This document shows positions 24,298 to 34,090 of a stretch of DNA of 46,380 nt, one piece after another (positions within the stretch are counted from its first letter, which is position 1; the number at the start of each line of letters is the position of its first letter). The DNA lies in the NCBI GenBank assembly GCA_031397815.1, contig JANNMJ010000029.1, positions 1 through 46,380 of the forward strand. The letters are read 5' to 3'. The position numbers and the translations under genes were made by a program. This DNA is from JANNMJ01 sp031397815. Its GTDB lineage: Bacteria; Bacteroidota; Bacteroidia; Cytophagales; Hymenobacteraceae. The notes under the pieces were generated by a model. That model was not told the DNA's origin, did no database searches, and saw nothing but the letters and a program-made list of their open reading frames with translations.

Positions 24298-24633
24298 TCA
24301 AATCTTTATCACGGTTACCGGTTTCCCGCACTCCCGCGCGTAGTTGATGGTGTAGGCGGTGCCTTTGCTTTCGCCATCCCAAAACGCCACCACCGCATCG
24401 GCGGCTTCCACGAGCTGCCGGTTCCGCGCCTGCTTCGCCTTCCGGCCGAATTGAGCGAAATCTGGCGGGAAAGCCACGCAGGGCAGCTTCTTCGTCGCCG
24501 CAAACCACGCCGATTGCTCCGCAATGGCTCCAACGCCGCCGTTAAGAATCTGCGTAATCGGTAACGCCGAGAGCGTGCTGACCAGCAGATTGTAGTTGGT
24601 AAAATGACGGCTCCCGATAACAGCTAACTTCAT
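24298..24633 (-). CDS. SLOG/DUF2493-family protein (YpsA-like)
   Basis: A 111-residue Rossmann-like protein: first strand and loop KLAVIGSRHFTNYN, second glycine loop ILNGGVGAIAEQSAWFA, then FPPDFAQFGRKAKQARNRQL and VVAFWDGESKGTAYTINYA. These are typical of the DUF2493/SLOG superfamily, which binds nucleotides or nucleotide-derived ligands. The role here is unknown. ATG 24633 is the family start; the frame extends to 24663 without support. Confidence 0.85.
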   Translation of the reverse strand: MKLAVIGSRHFTNYNLLVSTLSALPITQILNGGVGAIAEQSAWFAATKKLPCVAFPPDFAQFGRKAKQARNRQLVEAADAVVAFWDGESKGTAYTINYARECGKPVTVIKI

Positions 24634-24774
24634 AGGTAATGCTTGAGCGCTGCAAAAATGCACCCTTCCAACTCGAACCGCTCATCTGCCAGAACCCCCA
24701 AACGCTTCATATTACCGTAACATTAGGCTTCATTTTTCTCATGAATTGCGCTCATTGACTACTATTGTTCCCTT

Positions 24775-25119
24775 ATGAGCCTCTCCGAACTTCCCTCATC
24801 ACCGCCCGAATCCGGGCTGACCTTGTCGCGTTTACTCGCTAATCAGTGGGTGGAAACCCTGCGCCAGACCGCATGTCTGGAGGTATTGCTGCACACGCAG
24901 GCGCGCATCCTCGGCGCTCAAACCAAGCAAGACCCCGACAATGTTTACCAAGAGCTGAATGCTCAGGTAGCAGCCTCGCTGAAGCGGTTGGTGGCTATTT
25001 ACGGCGCTTTTCCGGCGGTAGCTTCATCGGCGGTAGCATCAACAGATGTAGCTGATGCGACGGATTTAGCTGATGCAGTGGCCGTTGGAATGGATTCGTC
25101 TGAAGTGCCACAAGCGTAA
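24775..25119 (+). CDS. Unknown 114-residue protein
   Basis: A soluble, mostly helical protein (SRLLANQWVETLRQTACLEV) with a low-complexity Ala/Val/Asp/Ser tail (ADATDLADAVAV). I do not recognise the family. It has a clean ATG at 24775 and is followed by a strong terminator. It stands alone between the SLOG gene and the giant secreted protein. Confidence 0.6.
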   Translation: MSLSELPSSPPESGLTLSRLLANQWVETLRQTACLEVLLHTQARILGAQTKQDPDNVYQELNAQVAASLKRLVAIYGAFPAVASSAVASTDVADATDLADAVAVGMDSSEVPQA

Positions 25120-25155
25120 GGTTCGCGCCATACAAGAGCTTGCGCTTTTAAACGA

Positions 25156-25196
25156 AATAGCCCTGCCTGTTATAGAACAGGCAGGGCTATTTTTTC
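25156..25196. terminator. Bidirectional terminator between convergent genes
   Basis: A perfect 16-bp stem (25156-25171 and 25176-25191, loop ATAG) is followed by T5 on the plus strand and preceded by A residues. It can serve the small gene ending at 25119 (+) and the giant gene ending at 25214 (-). Confidence 0.9.
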
Positions 25197-25213
25197 GGTG
25201 GTTATCTGTTGCC

Positions 25214-28200
25214 TTATTTCGTCACCTTCCGGCGAATTAATTCGCCATTCGGCAGCACGACTGTCAGGACGTAGGTGCCGCGTGGCAGCGCCTCGGCGGG
25301 CAACGTGATTTGGGTAGCGCCGGATTCGAGGGTCAGCGTTTTCGAGAGCACCAATCGGCCTTGCAAATCGGTCATTTGAAGCTCTGAGGCGCCTGATTCG
25401 GCGGTGCTGATGCGGAGGGAGAGGGTGGCATCGAACGGCACTGGCCAGACTTCTACGCTGCTCGCTTGGCCTTTCCCGACGCGCACGCTGACGACGTTGG
25501 AGGGGTTGCGTTGCCCGTCCGTATCGATTTGCAGCAGACGGTAATAGCCTACGCCGTTGAGGGGCGCGAGGTCGGAGAAGGTGTATTGCTGCGGCGTGAG
25601 GGTGGTGCCGTGCGCGACGACCGTTCCGAGGGTCGTGAATTCGCGGCCGTCTGACGAGCGCTGCACTTTGAAATGGGCGGCGTCTTTTTCCGATGCTGTC
25701 GCCCAGCTCAGCAGGACGGTGCGGGTGGGCGTGAGGGTGGCGGCGAAGCGCGTCAGCTCAACCGGCAGCACGCCGGGGATGGAGGCGGAACCCCCGAGCG
25801 CAAAGCTCGAAAAGGAGGTGAAAGTCGCGGTGTAGGTCGTGACGCCGGGACCGTAATTATCCGCCGTAATTACGACACTCGCCGTGGTGTCGACGCCGCT
25901 TGCTGATGTTAGGTCTGACACGGGCGTCGAGCCAGCCACTTTCCAGATTTTTAGCCGTGTCCGCAGGAAATTACTCGTGCGGTCGCCGCCGACTTGGCCG
26001 TTTACGTAGGTCGCGAAGGCGTCCAGCTCGGCGTCGGTCACGAAGAACGTGACTTGGTAATTGGCGTTCGTGGTCGTGGTGGGCGTAATGATGTATTGCT
26101 TGCTCAGGAAAAACGGGTCGCCGGGGAGCGCCATATTTCTCACGCCGCTGGTGCCGCGCAGCACCGTGGAAGCGGTGGTTGGGCCGAGGCTGGTGGTGCT
26201 GTTGTTATCGACGCGCAGGATGATATCATCGTTCGGGGTATCGAGGAAAACGCGTGCTTCCTGCGCCCGCACATCGCAGGTGTAGGATTTGGCGCTGTTC
26301 ACGATTCCGGCGCGTTGGCGCAGGTTATTGATGAACGTGGCGTTCCGGACGGAGTTCGGCAGGCCGGGGGTTTCGTAGGTAGCGAGGTCGGTGGTGGTGA
26401 CCCAGTTGCTTTTCCGGCGGAAGTCGTTCGAGGCGGTGTTGTCGAAATAAAAGCTCCGGCCGTTGCCCGTGACTGCGAAATAGAGCGCGTCGGTTGCTAG
26501 AGTGGCAAAGTCGGGGTGATTTGCTTGGCTGAGGTTGTCGGCGGAGGGGGTGGTTACGTCGGCGGCGCCGTAGGAAATTCCTTGGAAAAACGCCGGTTGC
26601 GCACCGCTGGCGGCGGGGCGACGGATTTGAATGGCGTCGCCTTCGTTTTTGTACGATACGTTCGTCCAGAGCGGGCCGACGGTGGCGTCTTCATAGGTCA
26701 CCACGGCCCCCGCGCCCGAGCTGCCAGTAGCAGAGTGGGGTGCGTTGCAGGAGCCGAAGAAATAATCGGCGGCGCCACCCGAAGTGTTGCCGCACGTGCC
26801 CGCGCCTTGCACGGGGACGACATACACGTAATCGAGGTTCGAGTCGGTGGGGTCGTCCTGCACCTGCCCGACGCCCGGCGTAGCACTGCCGGAAAACTTC
26901 GCGTTACGGTCGGCGGCGTTGTAGAACACGATCAGCGACCCTACCAGCACCTTCTCCCACGTACAGGTAGAGTTGAAGCGGATGTGGCCCGTAGTGATGC
27001 CGGTACGGTACACGTTACCGTTGCTGAAATCACCATTATTATCGTCAAAAACCCATCCGCGTAAATCCACCGTTTTACCGGGCGTGCCGGTCACCAGCAG
27101 CTCCACGTATTCTTTCGAGCCGCTGACACCGTTCGAGAACTCGTTCAGAATCAGACCCGGCTGAATAAAGTCATCGTCGGCGATGGTAATCGTTACCGGT
27201 GTGCTGACCACCGTGGCCGGGGTGCCGCTGGTGGTCACGCTGAGCCGGATGGTCTCGTCGGTTTCCCCAACGGCATCTCCCAAAAACGAAACCGTAAACG
27301 TCTTCGTGTTCGGGTAGGTATCGGTGGTGAGGAAGGTCAGGTTTTGGGTCGAGAACGTGTAATCGGTGCCCGCCGTGGCGGTGCCGGTGGCCAAATCGGT
27401 GAGGCTGACGGTGAGGGTGGCAGCAGGCGGATTTGGCACCGTTACGCGGAGCGTGACGGTATTCGTGACGTTCCCTTCGAGCTGGGTGCGGTCGCCGGGG
27501 TTGACGCCCGCGTACACCGTGCAGGTCAGCGGCGCATCGAGGCGGGTGAACACCAGCGGCGCATCGGCCCCGCGCGGCGAGGCCGTAACCAACCCGCTGC
27601 CCCACGTGCCGTCGGTATCGGTGGCGGCGCAACCCACGAGGGCGCCGCCCACAAGCGCACGCTGTTCGATGCGCCGAATTCCGAGCGTATTGTCGTTGGC
27701 CGTGATGGTGGCCCAAGCGCCAGCTTGCGCTTCAGCCCCCGCCACGTAAAAAGGCGCGTAAAAATTGGCTGAGGTATTAGCAGCGCCGTCGCTTTCGATA
27801 TACGTACCGAATAAAGGGCGTCCCGTACCGGCCACGTTCGGATAACCGAGGACGAAATTGGATGCCGTTCCGAACGAGCTGCCCGTAACGGCGGTAGCGT
27901 CGTCGATGGAGCTGCCGAGCTTCAGCGCAAGCACCGTATTGGTCGTGACCGCCGTGTTGGCGACTGCCGTGCCGCCGCTGCCGTTATTGAGGAAAATAGC
28001 CATCCGCAGCAATTTTCCTGCTTCGAATTTTACGTTGCCCGTCGGTTCCAGAATAAACCAACCCGTGTAATTGCCAGTCGCATCGGCCACCAGCGTGCCG
28101 TAATTCCCAGCAGAGCTGAGGCTCGGGCCGCCGGAGCGCACGAAACCGCCCGCCGCCACGGGGTAAATGGCGTTTCCGACTGCGTTGCCGGTCGTTACCG

Positions 28201-31200
28201 CATCGGCAGGCAGAATGGCTTGGTTGATATAGCGGTACGTGGCGCTCGGCGTCAGGCCGCTCAGCGTTACGCGGAAAGCGTAGGGCACGCGGGACGTGTG
28301 GGTGGTGGTGCCCACGACGTGCCCGACGAGCGTCTGCGGTAAATGAACTTCCGTGAGGGTGATGGGCGCCGCCGGAATGGCCGGAATGGCCGTCACCGCC
28401 ACGCCGTTGCTATAGCTGGTATTGCGCTTCACGAAGGCTTTGAACGTGTAGCTCGTGCCGTTGGTGAGGCCGGTTACGGTCACGCCAGTGCCGGTGCCCT
28501 GATACACCGCGAACTGGCCGCTCGCCACTGCCGTGCCGCTCCCGAAGGCCGCGTTGGCGGTGTACGTGGCCGCGCCGCTCGGCAAGGCGGTTACGGTGGT
28601 GGCGGCGCGCCCGATGACGAGGACTTCATCGAGGCAGCTTACGGGGTTCGCCCAGCTCAGCACGATTTGGCCGTTCGCCGAGGTGGCGGTGAGTGTCGTT
28701 ACGTCGTTCGTTTGGAAGGGAATCAGCGTGAGGTCATCGCCATTATCGGTGCCGATGGTGGCGGGGGTGCTCGCCTCGACCCGAATCCGGTAATTGCTGC
28801 CCGCCGCCAGCGTGGGCGTGGTGCCGCTCACGTTCGGAATCGTGGCGCTAATCGGCGAAGTGGTGCCGGTGCCGATGGCAGTTTTCGTGGTGAAGCCGTT
28901 GTTGCTGATGTAGGCCGTGAAGCCGCTGACGGCGCCGGATGCCGTGAACGGAACGATCAGCGGCGCCCCGGTCGGCCCAACGCACAGTGGCGTAACCGAC
29001 ACAGAATCAGTGGTAATGCTGATGCCCGCCAGACCCACATTGATCTGCACGGCGTTGCTGGTGGCGGTACAGGAGCCAGTGGCGAACGTGGTTTTTACCA
29101 CGACATAATACGTCCCCGGCGTGGCGAAATTGGGGGTAAACTCGTTCTGGTTTGGGTCAGTCACGATGCCCGTGAGCGCCGTGGTGAACGGCCCGGCGGC
29201 ACTCGTACCGCTGAACCATTGCCGACTGCCGAAATTGCCGAGGTCGGCTTCGTTGGCGGTCAGGAGGTCGCCGTCGGTGTTGGCGGCGATGTTTTGGGTG
29301 GCCGTTGGGGTAATCGAAACGTTGTTGATGGTCAGCGCGGCCGGGGGCGTGCCGAAGGTGCTCGGGCTGCTGCCGTTGACCCGGATTTGGTAGAGGCTGC
29401 TGCCCGTGACCGTCGCGGGAATCGTGACGGTTAGGCTGGTAGCCGTGGAAGCCGTCGGGACGAGGGCCGTGGTACCGCTCGCGAAGGAGCCGGTCGGGTC
29501 GGATAGCTCCGCCGAGAAAGTATTGCCGCCGTTGAAGGTGCCGGTTGCGGTGTAATTCACCGTCAGGCTGCTGCCCGCGCAAACCACCGCGGGGGTTACG
29601 GCGCCCATCGTGATGCTGGCGCCCGCCGTTCCGCCGCCCACGGCCTGCACCTGAAAGTTGTCGATTCGCAGCGTCCCCGACCCGCTCGCGCCGCTAGCGT
29701 ACAGGCGGAACGTGATGCTGCTTTGCAGATTGAGGGCAGTGATGGCGCTCAAATCGAAGCTTTGCTCGTTGAACGAGGTGTTGACGGTGTTACCGGTGTT
29801 GAAATCCGTGAACGAGGTGCCGTTGGTGCTGTAGGCCAGCTTGACCGTGTTGGCGCCGGAGCTGGAGCGCTGGGTTTGCACGTACAGCTTGTAGCTGCTG
29901 TAGGTCGAGAGAGCCGAGCCGCCCAGCGCGAACTGGAAGTACCGCGTGTTGGTGCCGCTGGAGTTGTTCATCGCGATGGCGTTCCCGCCCGTCGTGTTAG
30001 GCACGAACGCGGCGGCCCCACTCGCGACGCCGCCAAACGTCTGAAAAGCCTCCGTAGACGTGGCCGTAACCGCCACGTTGGTGGCAGTAACGGGGACCAA
30101 CGCGGCGTAGCTGGTGCCGGTGTTGAAATCGTAATTGACCAACGTGGTAGGGCTGGGCGCTACGCCCGTCACCGTCCCGCTCACCGCCACGTTTGCCGAA
30201 GCCGCGCCGCTCACGTTGGTCACGTTCCCGCTGAACGAACCGGCAGTCGTGCCCGCCAACCGCACATAAACAGGAGTTGAAGCCACCGTGCCGCTCGTGG
30301 GCGAAATGCTCACCGACGAACCGAAACCGGAACCGCTGGCGAGAGAAACCTGAAAATCAGCATTCGGCGCCGTCACGACGATGGCCGTCGTGCCCAGATT
30401 GGAACCGCTGACGTTATACGTGGCGGCCGGGCTTGAAGGAGTGCCTTGTACGGTCGTCCCCACCGCCAGCGTGGGCGAGGAAACGTTGACTGTTGCCACT
30501 CCGGGAGCAGTCACCGTCCCGCTGACCGCCACGTTCGCCGAGGCCGCGCCGCTCACGTTCGTCACGTTGCCGCTGAAGGAACCGGCAGAGGTACCAGCCA
30601 GTCGCACATAAATAGGAGTTGAAGCCACCGTCCCGCTCGTCGGCGAGATGCTCACCGAGGAGCCGAAACCGGAGCCGCTGGCAAGGGACACTTGAAAATC
30701 AGCATTCGGCGCTGTAACCGTGATAGCCGTTGTTCCTAGGTTTGTGCCGCTGACATTGAACGTAGCGGCCGGGCTGGACGGCGTGCCTTGTACAGTCGTT
30801 CCCACTGCCAACGTGGGTGAGGAAACGCTGACTGACGCCACTCCCGCTGCCGTCACGGTGCCGCTGACAGCAACGTTTGCCGAGGCCGCGCCGCTGACGT
30901 TGGTCACGTTTCCGCTGAACGAACCGGCAGTTGTGCCGGCCAGTCGCACGTAAATAGGAGTTGAAGCCACTGTGCCGCTCGTTGGCGAGATGCTTACCGA
31001 GGAGCCGAAACCGGAGCCGCTAGCGAGGGAAACCTGAAAGTTGGCGGTCGGTGCTGTGACCGTGATGGCCGTCGTGCCTAGGTTCGAGCCGCTGACGTTG
31101 AATGTGGCGGCCGGGCTGGATGGCGTACCTTCTACCGTAGTTCCCACCGCCAGCGTGGGCGCGGAAACGCTAACCGTTGGGCTGCCCCCGCCCGCGCCAA

Positions 31201-31942
31201 CCGCCGTGATGCTCACATCGTCCACGCCGAGGGCTTGGGCGTTTGAGCTGGTGGTGCCGGAAGTGACGGAGTAGTTCCAGGCCAGATATACGTCGGCGTT
31301 TTGCGCGAGGGTGCTGGGCAGGGTGAGGGTTTTGCTCGTGACGGCCGACGTGGCGCCGGGGGCCGTGGCAAACCCGTTGTTGTTGGCGTCGGCGGGGAAG
31401 CTGGTCAGGAAATCAGCGCCTGCGGATGTCCAAGCGGTGCCGTTGGTGGAGTAGTAGAGCTGCATCGAAAAGCCCGCCGCATTGCTGCCATTGCGGTATT
31501 TCTCGACGTTATAAGTAAGTGTGAGCGCCGTTATGCCGGTAGCGCTGCCGTTACGCAGGTAGGCGTAAACGTTGACGCTCTTCGACGCCGACCCCGACGA
31601 GATGCCCCCGACCGCCCGGTCAGTGGCCGTGCTGGAGCTGCCGAAGTTGTAAATGCCGTTGGCCGCTGTGCTAGACATAGTGGCGGCGGCGGCGGCATCA
31701 GTGGCCGTCGCGGCGGCGGAATACGTTCCGACAGAGCGCACCGTGTTGTTTTTGTCGACTTTCCAGTTGGTCGGGAGGGTCGCCGTGGAGGTTGTGCCGA
31801 TGGCGAAAGCCTGCGTGACGGTCGAACCCGCCGAAATACTGATTTGCCCAAGCGCGCGCTCCCGGATGCCCGTCAGCAAAAGCACGAGAAACCAAAGGCG
31901 CAAATGCTTTCCTCTATAGAAAATAGACAGGAAGTGCTTCAT
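25214..31942 (-). CDS. Giant multi-domain protein exported by the type IX secretion system
   Basis: A 2242-residue protein. A Sec signal peptide (HLRLWFLVLLLTG) is followed by a galactose-binding-like region, three nearly identical 114-residue Ig-like repeats (about 257-600; each with PTLAVGTT, FQVSLASGSGFGSSVSI and YVRLAGT), a further jelly-roll, Ig-like and fibronectin-like regions, a Calx-beta segment (about 1500-1590, ending ITIADDD), a lamin-tail domain (LILNEFSNGVSGSKEYVELL, about 1596) and a T9SS C-terminal sorting domain (VEVWPVPFDATLSLRIS ... GTYVLTVVLPNGELIRRKV). The last ~190 residues are the usual Cytophagales 'LPVELTRFAA' module. ATG 31942 starts the signal peptide; the frame extends to 32017. 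No enzymatic motif was recognised; a surface adhesin or matrix protein is likely. Confidence 0.9.
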   Translation of the reverse strand: MKHFLSIFYRGKHLRLWFLVLLLTGIRERALGQISISAGSTVTQAFAIGTTSTATLPTNWKVDKNNTVRSVGTYSAAATATDAAAAATMSSTAANGIYNFGSSSTATDRAVGGISSGSASKSVNVYAYLRNGSATGITALTLTYNVEKYRNGSNAAGFSMQLYYSTNGTAWTSAGADFLTSFPADANNNGFATAPGATSAVTSKTLTLPSTLAQNADVYLAWNYSVTSGTTSSNAQALGVDDVSITAVGAGGGSPTVSVSAPTLAVGTTVEGTPSSPAATFNVSGSNLGTTAITVTAPTANFQVSLASGSGFGSSVSISPTSGTVASTPIYVRLAGTTAGSFSGNVTNVSGAASANVAVSGTVTAAGVASVSVSSPTLAVGTTVQGTPSSPAATFNVSGTNLGTTAITVTAPNADFQVSLASGSGFGSSVSISPTSGTVASTPIYVRLAGTSAGSFSGNVTNVSGAASANVAVSGTVTAPGVATVNVSSPTLAVGTTVQGTPSSPAATYNVSGSNLGTTAIVVTAPNADFQVSLASGSGFGSSVSISPTSGTVASTPVYVRLAGTTAGSFSGNVTNVSGAASANVAVSGTVTGVAPSPTTLVNYDFNTGTSYAALVPVTATNVAVTATSTEAFQTFGGVASGAAAFVPNTTGGNAIAMNNSSGTNTRYFQFALGGSALSTYSSYKLYVQTQRSSSGANTVKLAYSTNGTSFTDFNTGNTVNTSFNEQSFDLSAITALNLQSSITFRLYASGASGSGTLRIDNFQVQAVGGGTAGASITMGAVTPAVVCAGSSLTVNYTATGTFNGGNTFSAELSDPTGSFASGTTALVPTASTATSLTVTIPATVTGSSLYQIRVNGSSPSTFGTPPAALTINNVSITPTATQNIAANTDGDLLTANEADLGNFGSRQWFSGTSAAGPFTTALTGIVTDPNQNEFTPNFATPGTYYVVVKTTFATGSCTATSNAVQINVGLAGISITTDSVSVTPLCVGPTGAPLIVPFTASGAVSGFTAYISNNGFTTKTAIGTGTTSPISATIPNVSGTTPTLAAGSNYRIRVEASTPATIGTDNGDDLTLIPFQTNDVTTLTATSANGQIVLSWANPVSCLDEVLVIGRAATTVTALPSGAATYTANAAFGSGTAVASGQFAVYQGTGTGVTVTGLTNGTSYTFKAFVKRNTSYSNGVAVTAIPAIPAAPITLTEVHLPQTLVGHVVGTTTHTSRVPYAFRVTLSGLTPSATYRYINQAILPADAVTTGNAVGNAIYPVAAGGFVRSGGPSLSSAGNYGTLVADATGNYTGWFILEPTGNVKFEAGKLLRMAIFLNNGSGGTAVANTAVTTNTVLALKLGSSIDDATAVTGSSFGTASNFVLGYPNVAGTGRPLFGTYIESDGAANTSANFYAPFYVAGAEAQAGAWATITANDNTLGIRRIEQRALVGGALVGCAATDTDGTWGSGLVTASPRGADAPLVFTRLDAPLTCTVYAGVNPGDRTQLEGNVTNTVTLRVTVPNPPAATLTVSLTDLATGTATAGTDYTFSTQNLTFLTTDTYPNTKTFTVSFLGDAVGETDETIRLSVTTSGTPATVVSTPVTITIADDDFIQPGLILNEFSNGVSGSKEYVELLVTGTPGKTVDLRGWVFDDNNGDFSNGNVYRTGITTGHIRFNSTCTWEKVLVGSLIVFYNAADRNAKFSGSATPGVGQVQDDPTDSNLDYVYVVPVQGAGTCGNTSGGAADYFFGSCNAPHSATGSSGAGAVVTYEDATVGPLWTNVSYKNEGDAIQIRRPAASGAQPAFFQGISYGAADVTTPSADNLSQANHPDFATLATDALYFAVTGNGRSFYFDNTASNDFRRKSNWVTTTDLATYETPGLPNSVRNATFINNLRQRAGIVNSAKSYTCDVRAQEARVFLDTPNDDIILRVDNNSTTSLGPTTASTVLRGTSGVRNMALPGDPFFLSKQYIITPTTTTNANYQVTFFVTDAELDAFATYVNGQVGGDRTSNFLRTRLKIWKVAGSTPVSDLTSASGVDTTASVVITADNYGPGVTTYTATFTSFSSFALGGSASIPGVLPVELTRFAATLTPTRTVLLSWATASEKDAAHFKVQRSSDGREFTTLGTVVAHGTTLTPQQYTFSDLAPLNGVGYYRLLQIDTDGQRNPSNVVSVRVGKGQASSVEVWPVPFDATLSLRISTAESGASELQMTDLQGRLVLSKTLTLESGATQITLPAEALPRGTYVLTVVLPNGELIRRKVTK
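30165..31190 (-). repeat. Three 342-bp direct repeats inside the giant gene
   Basis: The same landmark (AGGAGTTGAAGCCAC) occurs at 30272, 30614 and 30956, exactly 342 bp apart, and the DNA between is highly similar. Each unit encodes one 114-residue Ig-like domain. Such identity favours copy-number change by recombination. Confidence 0.9.
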
Positions 31943-32215
31943 CGGAAGGGGGGAAAACAAGAAAATTCTTGACGCGATGTATTCGCCGTGGCCGCACAGG
32001 CTTGGCATTGGCGACAAAGGTCCCCGGTGATTATTACCTCATTGTTTGTGCATTGTTATTAATCGTAGTCAATTAGTTACAATTTGATAATACGCGCTAA
32101 ACACATAATTTAAATGCATTTTCAAGCTTTAAAAGGCTCTTAACGATACCGTTACACTTCATCAGAAGACAAAGCAAGTAATTTTCGGGGCACAAATACT
32201 AAATTTCTCTTTGCT

Positions 32216-32929
32216 ATGCGTTTTTTTGCTTTCGGCGCACTTATAATCGCCCTGACTTGGGAGTGCGATGGCCAACCGACGCAGCCGGTCGTCAGGGCGG
32301 CTCCGGGTAATAAAACGATGAAGCCGCCGCCCGTTAAGCACTATGCAGACGGTCGGGTGACGGTGAGCACCTATGCGCCGGATGGCCGGCTACTGGAAAG
32401 CGTGACCTATGCCGACTCTACCGCTCGTGTGCGGCACGGCGAAACCACCGTCTGGTACCCAAACGGCAAGGCGCGGATGCGCGAAACGTATTCTGAAGGG
32501 CAGCTCCGCGAGCGGTTGATCAATTATCCATCGGGCCGAAAACAACTCTTTGAGCAATTCGACAGTGATGGGCTGCTATTGCTGGGGCGCAGCTTTGCCG
32601 AATCCGGCGCTATCGTGCCCTATCGCCCCTATAATGCCGACGCCGAGTTCGAAGGCGGGATTGCGGGGCTGATGACGTATATCAGCAAGCAGGCACGCTA
32701 CACCCCGCAGGCCCTCGCCGACAATGTCGAGGGGCGGGTATTCGTGCAAGTCACCATCGATACGCTGGGGCGGGTGATTGAGGCGAGCTTAGGCAAGCCC
32801 CTGCATCCGGCGCTCGACGCGGAAGCGCTCCGGGTTGCGCGCACGCTGCGGTTCAAGCGGTCGGCCCGAACGAATGGCCGCGCTGTTCCCAGCAAGCTCA
32901 CGGTACCCGTGACCTTTAAATTAAAATAA
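32216..32929 (+). CDS. TonB C-terminal-domain protein with MORN-type repeats
   Basis: A 237-residue protein with a signal peptide (FFAFGALIIALTW). Residues about 40-125 contain MORN_2-type repeats (HGETTVWYPNGKARMRETY, YSEGQLRERLINYPSG). Residues about 150-237 are a TonB C-terminal domain (VEGRVFVQVTIDTLGRVIEA, ALRVARTLRFKRS, VPVTFKLK). It lacks the membrane anchor and Pro-rich spacer of true TonB, so it is probably one of the many small periplasmic TonB-domain proteins of Bacteroidota. It is divergent from the giant gene, with 273 bp of AT-rich promoter DNA between them. Confidence 0.82.
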   Translation: MRFFAFGALIIALTWECDGQPTQPVVRAAPGNKTMKPPPVKHYADGRVTVSTYAPDGRLLESVTYADSTARVRHGETTVWYPNGKARMRETYSEGQLRERLINYPSGRKQLFEQFDSDGLLLLGRSFAESGAIVPYRPYNADAEFEGGIAGLMTYISKQARYTPQALADNVEGRVFVQVTIDTLGRVIEASLGKPLHPALDAEALRVARTLRFKRSARTNGRAVPSKLTVPVTFKLK

Positions 32930-33011
32930 TCTTCCTCTCTCCCCGCCGCACGCTCTGTTATCATTAAATTAAATCACACCCCCTGAATAGTTATTACCTG
33001 CACCACCGGGG

Positions 33012-33019
33012 TAGCTTTG
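33012..33019 (+). promoter_or_regulatory. -7 promoter element of the nuclease gene
   Basis: TAGCTTTG matches TAnnTTTG and lies 73 bp before ATG 33093. No clear -33 element is seen at 19-20 bp. Confidence 0.45.
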
Positions 33020-33092
33020 CCGAACCGACGAAGTCCATCTTATTCGGCCCCTCCCTTCCCCCATCTCATCCCATTCCCCCTCTCCCTTCGTT

Positions 33093-33989
33093 ATGACGAA
33101 GCGTTACTTACGCGCCGTGGCCTATTGCATGGCTTTCGGCCTGCTGACCACGGCTTGCGAGAAAAACACGGTCGAGCCGCAAGGCCCGGAAAACTCCTCT
33201 ACCAGCACCGGCGCTCGGGTGGCAGCTGCTGCCACCCGCGACAACAACCTCGCCCTCGGCAACCCGAGCGGCGCGGTTGCCAGCACGAGCTTCGCCACGA
33301 ACTACCTCATCGACAATGGGATGTACGTGCTCTCGTACAACAACTCCCTCAAGCGCCCCAACTGGGTTAGCTGGCACCTGAGCACGGCGTGGAAGGGTTC
33401 GGCGGCGCGCTCGTCGTCGTTCATCACTGATCCGCTGCTGCCGAGTGGCTGGTACCGCGTAACGTCCGACGATTACACCGGCTCGGGGTTCGACCGGGGC
33501 CATATGTGCCCATCCGACGACCGCGATTATTCTTCGACCGAAAATAAATTCACGTTTCGGATGTCGAATATCGTCCCGCAGGCGGCGAATAATAATCAGC
33601 GCGGCTGGGCGGCTCTCGAAACCTACTGCCGCACGCTGGCAGCGGCCGGTAACGAGCTGTACATTATCTCTGGCCCGGCCGGAACGGGTGGCACCGGCCT
33701 AAACGGCTATAAAACGACCGTCAAGAACGGCGTGGTGGTTCCCAGCTCTACCTGGAAAGTGGTGGTTATTCTGCCGAACGGCTCATCAGACGTTACCCGC
33801 ATTACGAGCAGCACGCGCGTCATCGCCATTAATATGCCGAACACGCAAACCGTCAGCACCTCGTGGAGCGGCTACCGCGTGAGCGTGGATGCCATCGAAA
33901 GCCTAACCGGCTACAATTTCCTCTCGAACGTCTCGACCACCGTTCAGAGCGCCATCGAGAGCCGTGTTGATAACGGCCCTATTCAGTAA
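33093..33989 (+). CDS. Secreted DNA/RNA non-specific endonuclease (NucA/NUC1 family)
   Basis: A 298-residue lipoprotein-type nuclease: MAFGLLTTAC gives a lipobox with Cys 22. The beta-beta-alpha-Me site is clear: DRGHMCPSDDR (catalytic His 137), SNIVPQAANNNQRGWAALE with the Mg-binding Asn, and later IISGPAG. The family degrades single- and double-stranded DNA and RNA without sequence preference. It faces a NuiA-like inhibitor gene that starts at 34531 on the other strand, and the two 3' ends are 101 bp apart. Likely roles are nutrient scavenging or removal of extracellular DNA. Confidence 0.93.
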   Translation: MTKRYLRAVAYCMAFGLLTTACEKNTVEPQGPENSSTSTGARVAAAATRDNNLALGNPSGAVASTSFATNYLIDNGMYVLSYNNSLKRPNWVSWHLSTAWKGSAARSSSFITDPLLPSGWYRVTSDDYTGSGFDRGHMCPSDDRDYSSTENKFTFRMSNIVPQAANNNQRGWAALETYCRTLAAAGNELYIISGPAGTGGTGLNGYKTTVKNGVVVPSSTWKVVVILPNGSSDVTRITSSTRVIAINMPNTQTVSTSWSGYRVSVDAIESLTGYNFLSNVSTTVQSAIESRVDNGPIQ

Positions 33990-34023
33990 ATCTCCCTAAA
34001 ATCTTCCCTGAGCTATGGCCACC

Positions 34024-34067
34024 GAAACGCCCCCAGTCTGCTTGCAGGCTGGGGGCGCTTCTTTTTT
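34024..34067 (+). terminator. Rho-independent terminator after the nuclease gene
   Basis: Arms of 14 bp (34028-34041 and 34044-34057, one mismatch) with a 2-nt loop are followed by CTTCTTTTTT. It lies 35 bp after the nuclease stop codon. Confidence 0.85.
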
Positions 34068-34090
34068 GCAGATGCTGTTATTTCCGCAGA

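Noticed and set aside
32014..32021. GACCTTTG as -7 element of the giant T9SS gene (minus strand)
   Set aside because: The match to TAnnTTTG is partial and I found no -33 element at the right distance, so it is not listed as a feature although its position would fit.
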